From: Streptomyces celluloflavus
Lineage (GTDB): Bacteria > Actinomycetota > Actinomycetes > Streptomycetales > Streptomycetaceae
DNA length: 64,000 nt
Direction: 5' to 3'
Assembly: GCA_000720995.1 (NCBI GenBank)
Contig: JOEL01000003.1
Span: 1-64,000, forward strand
A model generated the notes under the pieces. The model was not told where the DNA came from. It ran no database searches and saw only the letters and a list, made by a program, of their open reading frames with translations. A program made the position numbers and the translations under genes. Numbering within the stretch: the first letter of the stretch is position 1; each line of letters starts with the position of its first letter. This document shows, one piece after another, positions 35,531 to 44,088 of the stretch.

Positions 35531-36589
35531 TCACCGCCGTGGGCGGCCGCTGACCTCGGGGGCCGGGGCGCAGGCCGGGGCGACATCATCCCGGCGGGCG
35601 GCAGTGCCACCCGGTGTCCGGCCCAGCGCGTGCGCGCACAGTCCGAGGACGATGAGCGCCAGTCCGGCCCAGCCCGCCGCCGTGGGCGCCGCGACGCCCA
35701 CCACCAGCGCCTCGCCGAGCAGGGTGAAGGGCACCTCAGCCGCCTGGGTCGCCTCCACGGCGCCCAGCGCGGCGGGGTGGTGGCGCACCCGGTCGGTGGC
35801 GCGGAAGAAGAGGGTGGTGGCCACCACGCCGGACATCAGGGCGACCGCCAGGCACTGCACCAACTGGCCGCCCGTGGGCGGGCCCTGGGTCACGGCCGCG
35901 GTACCGGCCAGCGCCAGCCACAGCGGGAGCGAGCCGAGCGTCATCGCCAGGGTGCGCTGGACGCCGTCCAGGCCGTCGAGCCCCAGCAGCCTGCGGTTGC
36001 CGAGGGGGTAGGCGACGGCGGCGACCGCGACCGGCAGCACCACCTGGAGGACCGTGCCAAGCCCGGTACCGCGGGCGTGCTGGAGCTGGGCCAGGGCGAC
36101 GCCGACGACGATCAGTGCGGAGACGCCCAGGGTGCGCGGCGGGATCCGGCCGCCGCCGAGGGCGCCGATGACGATGCCCGCGACGATCACCAGCTGCCAG
36201 GTGGAGGCGACCAGCCAGCCCGCGCCCGCCTCGCCGGCCCAGGTCAGCGGGGCGTAGAAGAGCCCGAAGCCGACGGTCGACCAGACCAGCCAGACCGTGG
36301 GGCGGGCGCGCAGGCTGCGCAGTACGCCGGGCAGCCCGCCGCGGAGGGCGACCAGCGCGACCATCGGGACGACCATGAAGAGATAGCGCAGGCTCGCGCT
36401 CCACATCCAGGAGCCGCCCGCGACGCTCATCCAGCGGTTGAGCACGAAGGTGGTGGCGAAGCAGGCGGCGGCGGCGATGCCCAGCGCCATGGGGCCGGCC
36501 ACGCCCCCACGCGCCGGTGTCCCCGCCCCGGCGCTCCCCGGGTCCACCCGTGGTGCGGTCCGTTCCCTTGCCGGTATTCGTATCGGCAC
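35531..36589 (-). CDS. Drug/metabolite exporter of the EamA/EmrE-like superfamily
   Basis: The protein has 352 residues and about ten hydrophobic helices, from MALGIAAAACFATTFVLNRW (about 34) to the final LALIVLGLCAHALG (about 315). A second-half repeat, GVVATTLFFRATDRVR, is typical of this superfamily. GTG at 36589 has GGGGGAGA five or six bases upstream. The Arg-rich C-terminal tail is cytoplasmic by positive-inside reasoning. It is divergent from an FCD-type GntR regulator that probably controls it. The substrate is unknown. Confidence 0.8.
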   Translation of the reverse strand: MPIRIPARERTAPRVDPGSAGAGTPARGGVAGPMALGIAAAACFATTFVLNRWMSVAGGSWMWSASLRYLFMVVPMVALVALRGGLPGVLRSLRARPTVWLVWSTVGFGLFYAPLTWAGEAGAGWLVASTWQLVIVAGIVIGALGGGRIPPRTLGVSALIVVGVALAQLQHARGTGLGTVLQVVLPVAVAAVAYPLGNRRLLGLDGLDGVQRTLAMTLGSLPLWLALAGTAAVTQGPPTGGQLVQCLAVALMSGVVATTLFFRATDRVRHHPAALGAVEATQAAEVPFTLLGEALVVGVAAPTAAGWAGLALIVLGLCAHALGRTPGGTAARRDDVAPACAPAPEVSGRPRR

Positions 36590-36667
36590 CGCGTCTCCCC
36601 CGCCCTCTCACCGCTGACCTGCCCCTGGACCGGTGTCCGCGGCTGGCGCAGCACAGCTCCGGGGCAA

Positions 36668-36683
36668 TTGACATCTGAAATGT
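36668..36683. promoter_or_regulatory. Possible GntR operator in the exporter/regulator divergent region
   Basis: A rightward TTGACA (36668-36673) overlaps ACAT-CTGAA-ATGT (36671-36683), an inverted repeat of 4 bp arms. It lies 79 bp upstream of the exporter gene and 54 bp upstream of the regulator. The site stands out as AT-rich in GC-rich surroundings. No good -10 box is seen at the right distance. Confidence 0.35.
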
Positions 36684-36736
36684 TAGTGACCACCCGAACG
36701 GTCCCGACGGGCGGGGTGGGCGCTTAGGATCGGGGC

Positions 36737-37387
36737 GTGACCGCACTGGAACCGGTGCCGAGAAGGCTGCTGCGCGACGAGGCGTACGACGCGCTGCTGG
36801 AGGCGATCGTCTCCGGCGAACTGCCTCCCGGGCAGAAACTCAACGACGCGGAACTCGCCGAGCGCCTCGGGCTCTCCCGCGCTCCCGTCCGGCAGGCGCT
36901 CGCCCGCCTCGCCGGGGAGCGGCTGGTGGTGTCGAAACCGCAGAGCTTCACCCGGGTCGCCCCCGTGGTGGCACAGGAGATCCACGACGCGCTGGCCGTC
37001 GTCCGGGCGATGCACGCGCTGGCCGTCCGGACGGCCGTCCCGCGGATGACCGAGGCGCACCTGGCGCGGATGCGGGCGGCCAACGCCGCGTTCGTCCGCG
37101 CGCTGGACGCCGCGGACCCGACGGCCGCCATCGCCGCCGACGACGCGCTGCACGCCGTGCCCATCGAGGTGTGCGGGAACGCGGCGCTGGCCGAGACGGT
37201 CCGGCGCTACACCCCGCTGCTGCGCCGACTGGAGCGCCGCCGGTTCTCCAGCACCGCGGCACGCGCCTCGGCCGCGCGGCACGACGCGCTGATCGACGCC
37301 TGCGCGGCGGGTGCACCGGACGCCGCGGCGGAGCTGACGGGCGAGATCTGGGGCGAACTCGACGCGGTGGACGGTCCGGAGGCGTGA
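36737..37387 (+). CDS. GntR-family regulator (FadR/FCD type)
   Basis: The protein has 216 residues. The winged helix-turn-helix at 10-75 carries EAIVSGELPPGQKLNDAELA and LGLSRAPVRQALARLAGERLV. The C-terminal FCD domain (about 85-205) is all-helical, with spaced acidic and histidine residues (ADDALHAVPIEV, AARHDALIDACAAG) that bind metal or carboxylate ligands in the family. The GTG start is the only one before the HTH. Being divergent from the efflux gene at 35531, it most likely represses that gene and itself in response to a small acid. Confidence 0.87.
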   Translation: MTALEPVPRRLLRDEAYDALLEAIVSGELPPGQKLNDAELAERLGLSRAPVRQALARLAGERLVVSKPQSFTRVAPVVAQEIHDALAVVRAMHALAVRTAVPRMTEAHLARMRAANAAFVRALDAADPTAAIAADDALHAVPIEVCGNAALAETVRRYTPLLRRLERRRFSSTAARASAARHDALIDACAAGAPDAAAELTGEIWGELDAVDGPEA

Positions 37388-37580
37388 GGCCGCCCAAGCC
37401 GGGGCCCGGATGGGGCCGCGCCGGATCCCGGCCACCGCTGTCGCGCGCAGGTGGTTGCATGGGGGCGGGCGATCACGATCGGCGCTGCTGATCTGCGGCC
37501 GACGGACTCGCGCGGCGGCCCGCCCGAGTCGCCGCCCCGGAGCCGCCCTACGGCCGACGGCGGGAACGTGACGACAGGCC

Positions 37581-38129
37581 CTAACGCCCGCCCCCGCGCC
37601 GGAGCTCTGCCGAGAGGTGGTGCTGGAGCGGCTGGCCGACCGCCCCGAGGTCGTGGACGAAGGTGAGCGTGTCCTCGTCGGTCAGGGTGTAGCGGCGGCG
37701 GGTCGCGTTCACCTCCTTGGCGGTGGGTGTGCGCGCCACCTCATGGGTGGTGAGGTCGGCCGTGGCGCCATCGGCGTGACCGACCAGGATCTCCGCGATG
37801 CCCGTGGGCTGGGTGATCAGTGCCTCCACGTGCCCACCGGGCTGCAACCGCCACCAGCCGCTCTCCCGGGCCGACGGCCGCAGCGGGGCACCGTCCGCGT
37901 CGAGCAGCCAGGCACGCGCCTCGTAGCGGAGGAAGGGCCGCCCGTCGTGGCTGAAGGTGACCTCCTGCGCGTATGTGAACTCCTCGGCGAGCGTCGGATA
38001 CCCACCACGGCCCCGGCCGGTCCAGGTGCCCAGGAACCCGGTCAGCGGCGCGAGCAGTGCGTGCGGCGCGGGCGTCTCGTCCGGCCCGAGGGCGTCGGGA
38101 TACGGGTGCTGCCGGGCCGGTTCGAACAT
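37581..38129 (-). CDS. Nitrobindin-like heme-binding beta-barrel protein (FABP-like)
   Basis: The protein has 182 residues. [22 protein letters not shown] contains the GxWxGxGxGxYP signature of nitrobindins, and the C-terminal HHLSAELRR supplies the histidine that ligates heme in this family. Nitrobindins bind ferric heme and can isomerise peroxynitrite to nitrate. ATG at 38129 has GGAG seven bases before it, so the longer in-frame version with an Arg/Ser-rich leader is rejected. It stands alone, divergent from the CNNM pair. Confidence 0.85.
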   Translation of the reverse strand: MFEPARQHPYPDALGPDETPAPHALLAPLTGFLGTWTGRGRGGYPTLAEEFTYAQEVTFSHDGRPFLRYEARAWLLDADGAPLRPSARESGWWRLQPGGHVEALITQPTGIAEILVGHADGATADLTTHEVARTPTAKEVNATRRRYTLTDEDTLTFVHDLGAVGQPLQHHLSAELRRGGGR

Positions 38130-38575
38130 GATGTGCGCTCCTGGGTCGGGGCCGGTGCCGGGTGGCAGCCTAGAGGCTGCCCCTCTCCGGGAACCACAGC
38201 GCGCCGGAAGCGACGAAGTCAGCGGTTCCCGGGAGACCGAGCTCCGCGGCGAGCAGCACCAGGAGCCCGGCCTCGTACGCTCCGCCAGCAGCCGCGGTCC
38301 CCCATAGCGCAAGATCCCAACAATGCCGCTGGTCCGGGCGCCATCACTGGAGCCGCCGGGTCAGGCACCTCGATGCCGAGGCCGTCGGGACCGTCCGTCG
38401 GCCGCCGCTCCGCACCCGGCCGCTGCTTTGCGGGTCCTTTACCATGGTGTTTCCCCCTCCCCGAGTGAAAGGTGTGTGAGCGTCCAACCATGGGCGAACC
38501 TCCCAGTAGTCGAGCATCCTCCCGACATAGCGCGAACCTCCCGGTCCTGTTCGATCACAGGGCGGAGGTGACCCG
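38130..38575. promoter_or_regulatory. Divergent region upstream of the CNNM pair
   Basis: These 446 bp hold no convincing gene. GCGAACCTCCC occurs twice about 33 bases apart near 38502 and 38535, just before the first CNNM gene, in a C-rich leader of more than 100 bases. The repeat could be regulatory; I do not recognise a riboswitch. Confidence 0.35.
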
Positions 38576-39919
38576 ATGACCGAGCTGCTCCTGCTGGCCC
38601 TCGCGCTCCTGCTCACCCTGGCCTGTGGTGTCTTCGTCGCGGCCGAGTTCTCGCTGACGACCGTGGAGCGCAGCGATCTGGAACGCGCCGCCGAGCGCGG
38701 CGAGCGCGGTGCGGACAGCGCCCTGAAGGCCGTCCGCGGCCTCACCTTCCAGCTCTCCGGTGCCCAGCTCGGCATCACCGTCACCGGCCTGGTCATCGGC
38801 ATGCTGTCCAAGCCGGCCATCGCCGCCCTGCTGGCCGGACCGCTGGACGCGACGGGTCTGCCGCGCTCCGCCGCGGATTCGGTGGCCGTGGTCCTCGGTA
38901 CGGCGCTCTCCACGGTCGTCCTGATGGTCATCGGCGAGCTGGTCCCGAAGAACTGGGCCATCTCCAGTCCGCTGGTCGTCGCGAAGAAGGTCGCCACCGC
39001 GCAGCGCGGTTTCAGCGCCGCCTTCAAGCCGCTGATCGGTCACCTGAACACCACCGCTAACCACATGGTCCGCCGGATGGGCATGGAGCCCGCCGAGGAA
39101 CTGGCGTCCGCCCGCGGCCCGCAGGAGCTGGTGGCACTGGCCCGGCACTCCGCCAGGGAGGGCGCGCTGGAGCCGGACACCGCCGAGCTGTTCGTCCGTA
39201 CCCTCAACCTCGCCGACCTCACCGCGGAGAACGTCATGACGCCGCGGGTGCAGGTGACGGCCCTGGACGTGCAGTCCACCGCCGAGGACGTCGCGCACGC
39301 GACCCGGGCGACCGGTCTGTCCCGCTTCCCCGTCTACCGCGGCAGCCTCGACAGCGTCGTCGGCGTCGCGCACATCAAGGACGTGCTGGCGATCCCGGCC
39401 GAGCGCCGCCCCCGCCATCCCGTCTCAGAGCTGCTGCGCGAGCCGCTGCTCGTCCCCGAGACCCTGCCCGTGAACCGGCTGCTGGACCGGCTGTCCGGCA
39501 AGCGCACGATGGCCGTGGTCATCGACGAGTACGGCGGCACCGCCGGCGTCGCGACGCTGGAGGACATCGTCGAGGAGGTCGTCGGCGAGGTCCGTGACGA
39601 ACACGACCCGCTGGAGATCCCCGACCTGGCACCGGCCGGCACCGACACAGACGGCCGCGGCCTGTTCCACGCCGACGGCGCCGCCCGCACCGACCAGCTC
39701 CAGGGCATCGGGCTCCGCCTGCCCGAGGGCCCGTACGAGACGCTGGCCGGCCTGATCGCCACCGAGCTCGGCCGGATCCCGGTGGACGGCGACCGCCTCC
39801 AGGTGGCCGGCTGGTCGATGGAAGTACTCGACGCGTCCGGCCACCGCGCGGCGCGCGTGCTGTTGCGCGCCCCGCTGCCCGGCAGCGCCGACGCCCGGGA
39901 CGCGGAGGCCGGCCGATGA
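38576..39919 (+). CDS. CNNM/HlyC-CorC family membrane protein, long form
   Basis: The protein has 447 residues. The DUF21/CNNM membrane domain (about 1-190) starts with ALALLLTLACGVFVAAEFSLTTVERS and has LGITVTGLVIG and IGELVPKNWAI. Two CBS domains follow (about 215-340; VMTPRVQVTALD, GVAHIKDVL, TMAVVIDEYGGTAGVATLEDIVEEV). A C-terminal CorC_HlyC domain (about 350-430) follows those. Such proteins are implicated in magnesium or cobalt homeostasis. GGAGGTG precedes the ATG. The stop overlaps the second family member by four bases. Confidence 0.9.
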   Translation: MTELLLLALALLLTLACGVFVAAEFSLTTVERSDLERAAERGERGADSALKAVRGLTFQLSGAQLGITVTGLVIGMLSKPAIAALLAGPLDATGLPRSAADSVAVVLGTALSTVVLMVIGELVPKNWAISSPLVVAKKVATAQRGFSAAFKPLIGHLNTTANHMVRRMGMEPAEELASARGPQELVALARHSAREGALEPDTAELFVRTLNLADLTAENVMTPRVQVTALDVQSTAEDVAHATRATGLSRFPVYRGSLDSVVGVAHIKDVLAIPAERRPRHPVSELLREPLLVPETLPVNRLLDRLSGKRTMAVVIDEYGGTAGVATLEDIVEEVVGEVRDEHDPLEIPDLAPAGTDTDGRGLFHADGAARTDQLQGIGLRLPEGPYETLAGLIATELGRIPVDGDRLQVAGWSMEVLDASGHRAARVLLRAPLPGSADARDAEAGR

Positions 39920-40935
39920 CCGCACTCCAGCTCTTCGTGGGCCTGCTGACGCTGGTCGTCAACGCCTTCTTCGTGGGCGCCGAATTCGCGCTGATCTCGG
40001 TGCGCCGCAGCCAGATCGAACCGCACGCCGAAAGCGGCGACCGCCGCGCGGACAGCGTGCTCTGGGGTCTGCAGCACGTCTCCGCCCTGCTGGCCGCCGC
40101 GCAGCTGGGCATCACCCTGTGCACCCTGGTGCTGGGCGCGGTCGCGGAGCCGGCCATCGCCCATCTGCTGGAGCCGGTGTTCAACGCCGTCGGCATGCCG
40201 GACGTGCTGGTGCACCCGCTCTCGTTCGTGATCGCGCTGGCCGTGGCGACGTATCTGCACATGCTCTTCGGCGAGATGGTGCCGAAGAACGTCGCACTGG
40301 CCGACCCGGTGCGCAGCGCGCTGTTGCTGGGCCCGCCGCTGATCGCGCTGACCCGGGCGCTCCGCCCGGTGATCTTCGCGGTGAACAAGCTCGCCAACAG
40401 CCTGCTCAAGTTGCTGCGGGTGGAGACCAAGGACGAGGTGGCCGCGACGTTCTCGGACGACCAGCTCGCCAAGATGGTCGAGGACTCGCGGAACGCCGGG
40501 CTGCTGGACGACCGCGCCAAGGAACGGCTGCGGGACGCCCTGGAGCTGGGCCGCCGCCCGGTCCGGGACGTCGTTCTGCCCGTCGAGAGGGTGGTGTCGG
40601 CGCGGCTCGGGATCACCCCGGAGGGCCTGGAGCGGCTGGCCGCCGATTCCGGTTTCTCGCGCTTCCCGGTCGTCGACGACACCCGTCGCATCCTCGGCTA
40701 TCTGCACGTCAAGGACGCGCTGGACAACATCCCGCGCGAGGAGCCGTTCCCGGTCGCCGCGCTGCGCCCGATCGCCCGGGTCCGGGCCGCGACGCTGCTG
40801 GACGACGTCCTGACGGCGATGCGCGGCTCCCGTACCCATCTGGCCGCGGTGACCGGTGACGACGGGAAGCTGGCCGGGCTGGTCACGATGGAGGACGTGC
40901 TGCGGGAGCTGGTGCTCCAGCAGCCCGCCGTCTGA
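39916..40935 (+). CDS. CNNM/HlyC-CorC family membrane protein, short form
   Basis: The protein has 339 residues and is a paralogue of the gene before it. The CNNM domain starts LFVGLLTLVVNAFFVGAEFA and has LGITLCTLVLGAVAEPA and GEMVPKNVAL. The CBS pair (about 215-335) ends at TMEDVLRELVLQQPAV. The C-terminal CorC_HlyC domain of the partner is absent. The start lies inside the partner's stop (ATGA), which suggests balanced synthesis and perhaps a heteromeric complex. A strong hairpin terminator follows 25 bp after the stop. Confidence 0.9.
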   Translation: MTALQLFVGLLTLVVNAFFVGAEFALISVRRSQIEPHAESGDRRADSVLWGLQHVSALLAAAQLGITLCTLVLGAVAEPAIAHLLEPVFNAVGMPDVLVHPLSFVIALAVATYLHMLFGEMVPKNVALADPVRSALLLGPPLIALTRALRPVIFAVNKLANSLLKLLRVETKDEVAATFSDDQLAKMVEDSRNAGLLDDRAKERLRDALELGRRPVRDVVLPVERVVSARLGITPEGLERLAADSGFSRFPVVDDTRRILGYLHVKDALDNIPREEPFPVAALRPIARVRAATLLDDVLTAMRGSRTHLAAVTGDDGKLAGLVTMEDVLRELVLQQPAV

Positions 40936-40960
40936 CGGCCGGAGGCCGGTAGCCGACGAA

Positions 40961-41003
40961 GAGGTGGCGACGCGCGCCCATGGCAGCGTCGCCACCTCCT
41001 TTT
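40961..41003 (+). terminator. Rho-independent terminator of the CNNM operon
   Basis: GAGGTGGCGACG (40961-40972) and CGTCGCCACCTC (40987-40998) make a perfect 12-bp stem with a 14-base loop, followed by CTTTTG. It lies 25 bp after the stop of the second CNNM gene. The short T run makes it close to a textbook intrinsic terminator. Confidence 0.85.
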
Positions 41004-41082
41004 GAGAGGCGACATTGTCATGAACGCAACACCCCCTCTCTCGCTCCGACCACCTGTCGCACCCCACCACGCCCCACCGTCC

Positions 41083-41117
41083 AACCAATCGGTTAGATTA
41101 CTGACCGATCGGTTAGT
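41083..41117. promoter_or_regulatory. Tandem TetR-type operators at the monooxygenase promoter
   Basis: ACTGACCGATCGGTTAGT (41100-41117) is an 18-bp palindrome with one mismatch pair. AACCAATCGGTT (41083-41094) is a related imperfect palindrome. A possible -10 TAGATT (41094-41099) lies between them. Such A/C-T-AACCGATCGGTTAG sites are typical of TetR repressors, and a TetR gene lies directly after the monooxygenase. Confidence 0.75.
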
Positions 41118-41171
41118 CGCTCGTATCGCGCTGCCGGTCCACCCATCCGTACGCGACAAGGGAGCAACGGC

Positions 41172-42398
41172 ATGAACCGCACGACGTGCTGCATTGTGGG
41201 CGGCGGACCGGCAGGCATGATGCTCGGCCTGCTGCTCGCCAGGGCCGGTGTCGAGGTGACGGTCCTGGAGAAGCACCGGGACTTCCTGCGCGATTTCCGC
41301 GGCGACACCGTCCACCCGTCGACGCTGCGGCTGCTGGACGACCTCGGGCTGGGCGAGGCGTTCGCGCGGCTGCCGTTCCCCCGGCTTGAGGAGATGCGGG
41401 CACAGCTCGACGGCACCACGGTCGTCATGGCCGATATGCGCCGCATCCCCGGGCGGCACAAGTACTTCGCGATGGTCCCGCAGTGGGACTTCCTCAACCT
41501 GATCGCGAGCGCCGCCGCCGAGGAGCCGTCCTTCACCCTGCGGATGCGCACGGAGGTCACCGGGCTGCGCACCGAGGGCGGCCGCGTGACCGGGGTCCGT
41601 TTCGTGGACGAGGACGGGGTGGCCGGTGAGATCGCCGCGGATCTGACCGTCGCCTGCGACGGCCGCGACTCGGCGGTCCGGCACGCCGCCGGGCTCCGCC
41701 AGGACCTGTTCGAGGTGCCCATGGACGTCTGGCAGATACGGGTGGACGCGCCGTCCGACGGGCTCAAGGAGGGGCGGGTCTTCGCACGGTTCGGCGGCGG
41801 CCAGGCGGCGGTCACGATGGACCGGGGCACGTACTACCAGACCTCGTATCTGATCGGGAAGGGCCGGGACGCGGAGCTGCGGGCCCGGGACATCCAGTGG
41901 CTCCGGGACCGGCTGGGCGCCCTGTTCGGCTGGGACGCCGGGGTGACCGGCGCGATCCGGTCCTGGGACGAGGTGAAGCTGCTGGAGGTGACCTTCGGAC
42001 GGCTGCGGCGCTGGTACCGGGACGGCCTGCTGTGCATCGGGGACGCGGCGCACACCATGTCGCCGGTCGGCGGCGTCGGCGTCAATCTGGCGCTGCAGGA
42101 CGCGGTCGCGGCGGCCCGGATCCTGGCGGCGCCGCTGCGCCGGGGCACGGCCGGCACCGCGGACTTGGCACGCGTGCAGAAGCGGCGGCAGCTGCCGGTG
42201 ACCGTCGTCCAGCAGTCCCAGCGGTCCGAGCACGCGCTGATCCGCTCCGCACTGGACGGCACGCTCGACGGCGACCGGCTGCCGGTGCCGATCCGGCTGC
42301 TGCGGCGGGTGCCGCCACTGCGGACCGTCACCGGTTACCTCGGCGGGGTCGGTATCCGCCCGGAACGCACCCCCGTCTTCGCCCGGCGCCCGGCCTGA
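41172..42398 (+). CDS. FAD-dependent monooxygenase (p-hydroxybenzoate hydroxylase family)
   Basis: The protein has 408 residues. CCIVGGGPAGMMLGLLLARAG (GxGxxG) binds FAD, ACDGRDSAVR is the DG motif, and LCIGDAAHTMSPVGGVGVNLALQDA is the GD motif. All three are in the expected order for class A flavoprotein hydroxylases. The likely reaction is NAD(P)H-dependent hydroxylation or oxidation of an aromatic compound, such as an antibiotic or phenolic. ATG at 41172 follows AAGGGAG. The upstream tandem palindromes and the TetR gene 48 bp downstream on the other strand suggest a repressor-inducer unit. Confidence 0.88.
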   Translation: MNRTTCCIVGGGPAGMMLGLLLARAGVEVTVLEKHRDFLRDFRGDTVHPSTLRLLDDLGLGEAFARLPFPRLEEMRAQLDGTTVVMADMRRIPGRHKYFAMVPQWDFLNLIASAAAEEPSFTLRMRTEVTGLRTEGGRVTGVRFVDEDGVAGEIAADLTVACDGRDSAVRHAAGLRQDLFEVPMDVWQIRVDAPSDGLKEGRVFARFGGGQAAVTMDRGTYYQTSYLIGKGRDAELRARDIQWLRDRLGALFGWDAGVTGAIRSWDEVKLLEVTFGRLRRWYRDGLLCIGDAAHTMSPVGGVGVNLALQDAVAAARILAAPLRRGTAGTADLARVQKRRQLPVTVVQQSQRSEHALIRSALDGTLDGDRLPVPIRLLRRVPPLRTVTGYLGGVGIRPERTPVFARRPA

Positions 42399-42446
42399 GC
42401 GCCGACGGGCGCGCCGCCGCCGGTGCGACCGCGGCGCGCGGCGCCG

Positions 42447-43070
42447 TCAGCCGCGGCGTTCGATGGCGTACAGGGTGAACGTCTCCAGCTCCGCGGCGGC
42501 CGCGTCCAGATCGAGGCCGGGGTGGGCCAGCCAGTGTCCGATCACCCCGTCGATCGCCCCGCCGATCGCGAGCGCGAGGGTCTGCGGGTCGAACTCCCGC
42601 AGTACGCCCGCCCGCTGGCCGTCCGCCAGGAGAGCGGCGAGGGTCTGCCACCGCTCGTGGGTGTCGTGCGCACCGGGGGTTTTCAGCCGGGTGCCGCCGT
42701 GGTCGTCGAGGAGCATCTCGGTGATCACGCGGACCTGGCGGCGGTTGGCCTGCTGGTAGCCGATCATCGCGCGTACGTAGGCGATGATCGCGTCCTTCGG
42801 GTCCGCGGCCCGCGCCACGCGCTCGGTGACGTACGCGCCGAACTGCTCCAGTACCCGGTCGAGCGCCGCCCGGGTGAGGTTGTCCTTCGAGGTGAAGTGG
42901 TAGAGGACGGCGGCCTTGGAGAGTCCGGCCCGCTCGGCGATGGCGGAGAGCGAGGCCGCCGGGTACCCGCGGGTGGAGATCAGGTCGATGGTGCACTCGA
43001 TGAGCTGCTCGCGGCGGGCCCGCTCGGTGAACGTCAGCGCGTCGGGGTCAGCGCTCCGGCGCGGAGTCAT
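42447..43070 (-). CDS. TetR-family repressor
   Basis: The protein has 207 residues. The N-terminal helix-turn-helix is at about 15-60 (LIECTIDLISTRGYPAASLSAIAERAGLSKAAVLYHF, quoted in parts: IAERAGLSKAAVLYHF is the recognition segment). The C-terminal ligand domain has no similarity I can name. ATG at 43070 is preceded by GAGGTGG; longer in-frame starts have no domain content. It converges on the FAD monooxygenase gene, whose promoter carries TetR-type palindromes, so that gene is the likely target. No such palindrome is seen upstream of the repressor itself. Confidence 0.88.
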   Translation of the reverse strand: MTPRRSADPDALTFTERARREQLIECTIDLISTRGYPAASLSAIAERAGLSKAAVLYHFTSKDNLTRAALDRVLEQFGAYVTERVARAADPKDAIIAYVRAMIGYQQANRRQVRVITEMLLDDHGGTRLKTPGAHDTHERWQTLAALLADGQRAGVLREFDPQTLALAIGGAIDGVIGHWLAHPGLDLDAAAAELETFTLYAIERRG

Positions 43071-43226
43071 CGCACGTCCACCTCTGCCCGTCCTCGCACA
43101 CCGCTCCCTCTTCCCCGCATCGTCCCTGCGTCCGCGCCGCGTGTTCCGCACCGCGCATTTCCGGCTGTCGGCCCGGTGCCCCCGACCGGCATCCGACCGT
43201 ACACCGCGGGATAGGATCGCCGCGCC

Positions 43227-43997
43227 ATGGAGATGAATGCCCACTACACCAGTTTCGTCGCGGTCGGCGACAGCTTCACCGAAGGCATGTCGGACGGTCT
43301 GCCGGACGGCTCCTACCGGGGCTGGGCCGATCTGCTCGCCGCGCGGCTGGCCGCCCGGTCACCCGGCTTCCGCTACGCCAATCTCGCGGTGCGCGGCAAG
43401 CTCATCGGGCAGATCGTCGACGAGCAGTGCGGCCCCGCGGCCGCGATGGGCGCGGACCTGGTGACCCTGGTCGGCGGGCTCAACGACGTACTGCGGCCCT
43501 CGTGCGAGGTGGACCGGGTGTGCGCGCTGCTGGACCGGGCCGCGGCGCGGCTGGCCGACGGCGGCGGACAGCTGGTGCTGATGCGCAGTCCGGGCCGGCG
43601 CGGACCGGTCCTGGAGCGCTTCCGGCCCCGGATGGAGCAGCTGTTCACGCGGATCGACGAGGCGGCGGAGCGGCACGGCGCGGTGGTCGTCGATCTGTAC
43701 GGATCGCGGACGCTCGGCGATCCGCGGCTGTGGGCGGACGACCGGCTGCATCTCAACGCCGAGGGGCACCGCCGGGTGGCGGAGGCCGTCTGGCAGGCGC
43801 TGGGCCTGGACGCGGAGTCGGACTGGGACGCACCGCTGCCCGCCGCGGCGCCACCGGGCTGGGGTACCCGGCGGGCGGCGGATCTGCGGTTCGCGCGTGA
43901 ACACCTGGTGCCGTGGGTGGGCCGGCGGCTCACCGGGCGGTCGTCCGGCGATGGCCGGCCCGCCAAACGGCCCGAGCTGCTGCCCTACAAGGGCTGA
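43227..43997 (+). CDS. SGNH/GDSL-family hydrolase
   Basis: The protein has 256 residues. FVAVGDSFTEGMSDG is block I with the nucleophile Ser, VRGKLIGQIV gives the block II Gly, GGLNDVLRP is block III (Asn) and DDRLHLNAEGHRRVAEA carries the catalytic Asp and His. No signal peptide is seen, so it acts in the cytoplasm as an esterase or lipase-like enzyme. TAGGAT lies nine bases before the ATG, which suggests a leaderless mRNA. It is divergent from the TetR gene. Confidence 0.88.
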   Translation: MEMNAHYTSFVAVGDSFTEGMSDGLPDGSYRGWADLLAARLAARSPGFRYANLAVRGKLIGQIVDEQCGPAAAMGADLVTLVGGLNDVLRPSCEVDRVCALLDRAAARLADGGGQLVLMRSPGRRGPVLERFRPRMEQLFTRIDEAAERHGAVVVDLYGSRTLGDPRLWADDRLHLNAEGHRRVAEAVWQALGLDAESDWDAPLPAAAPPGWGTRRAADLRFAREHLVPWVGRRLTGRSSGDGRPAKRPELLPYKG

Positions 43998-44074
43998 GGC
44001 CGCCTCCGCCGTCCGGCCGCGCCTTGGCGGATCGCACAACCGGGACCGGGGCGCTGGCCTGCGTAAACGGACAG

Positions 44075-44080
44075 TAGACT
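44075..44080 (+). promoter_or_regulatory. Possible -10 box of a leaderless purB transcript
   Basis: TAGACT ends eight bases before the GTG start of purB, and no Shine-Dalgarno sequence lies in between. This geometry is usual for leaderless actinobacterial mRNAs. The -35 region is not clear. Confidence 0.45.
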
Positions 44081-44088
44081 CTGGCCAC

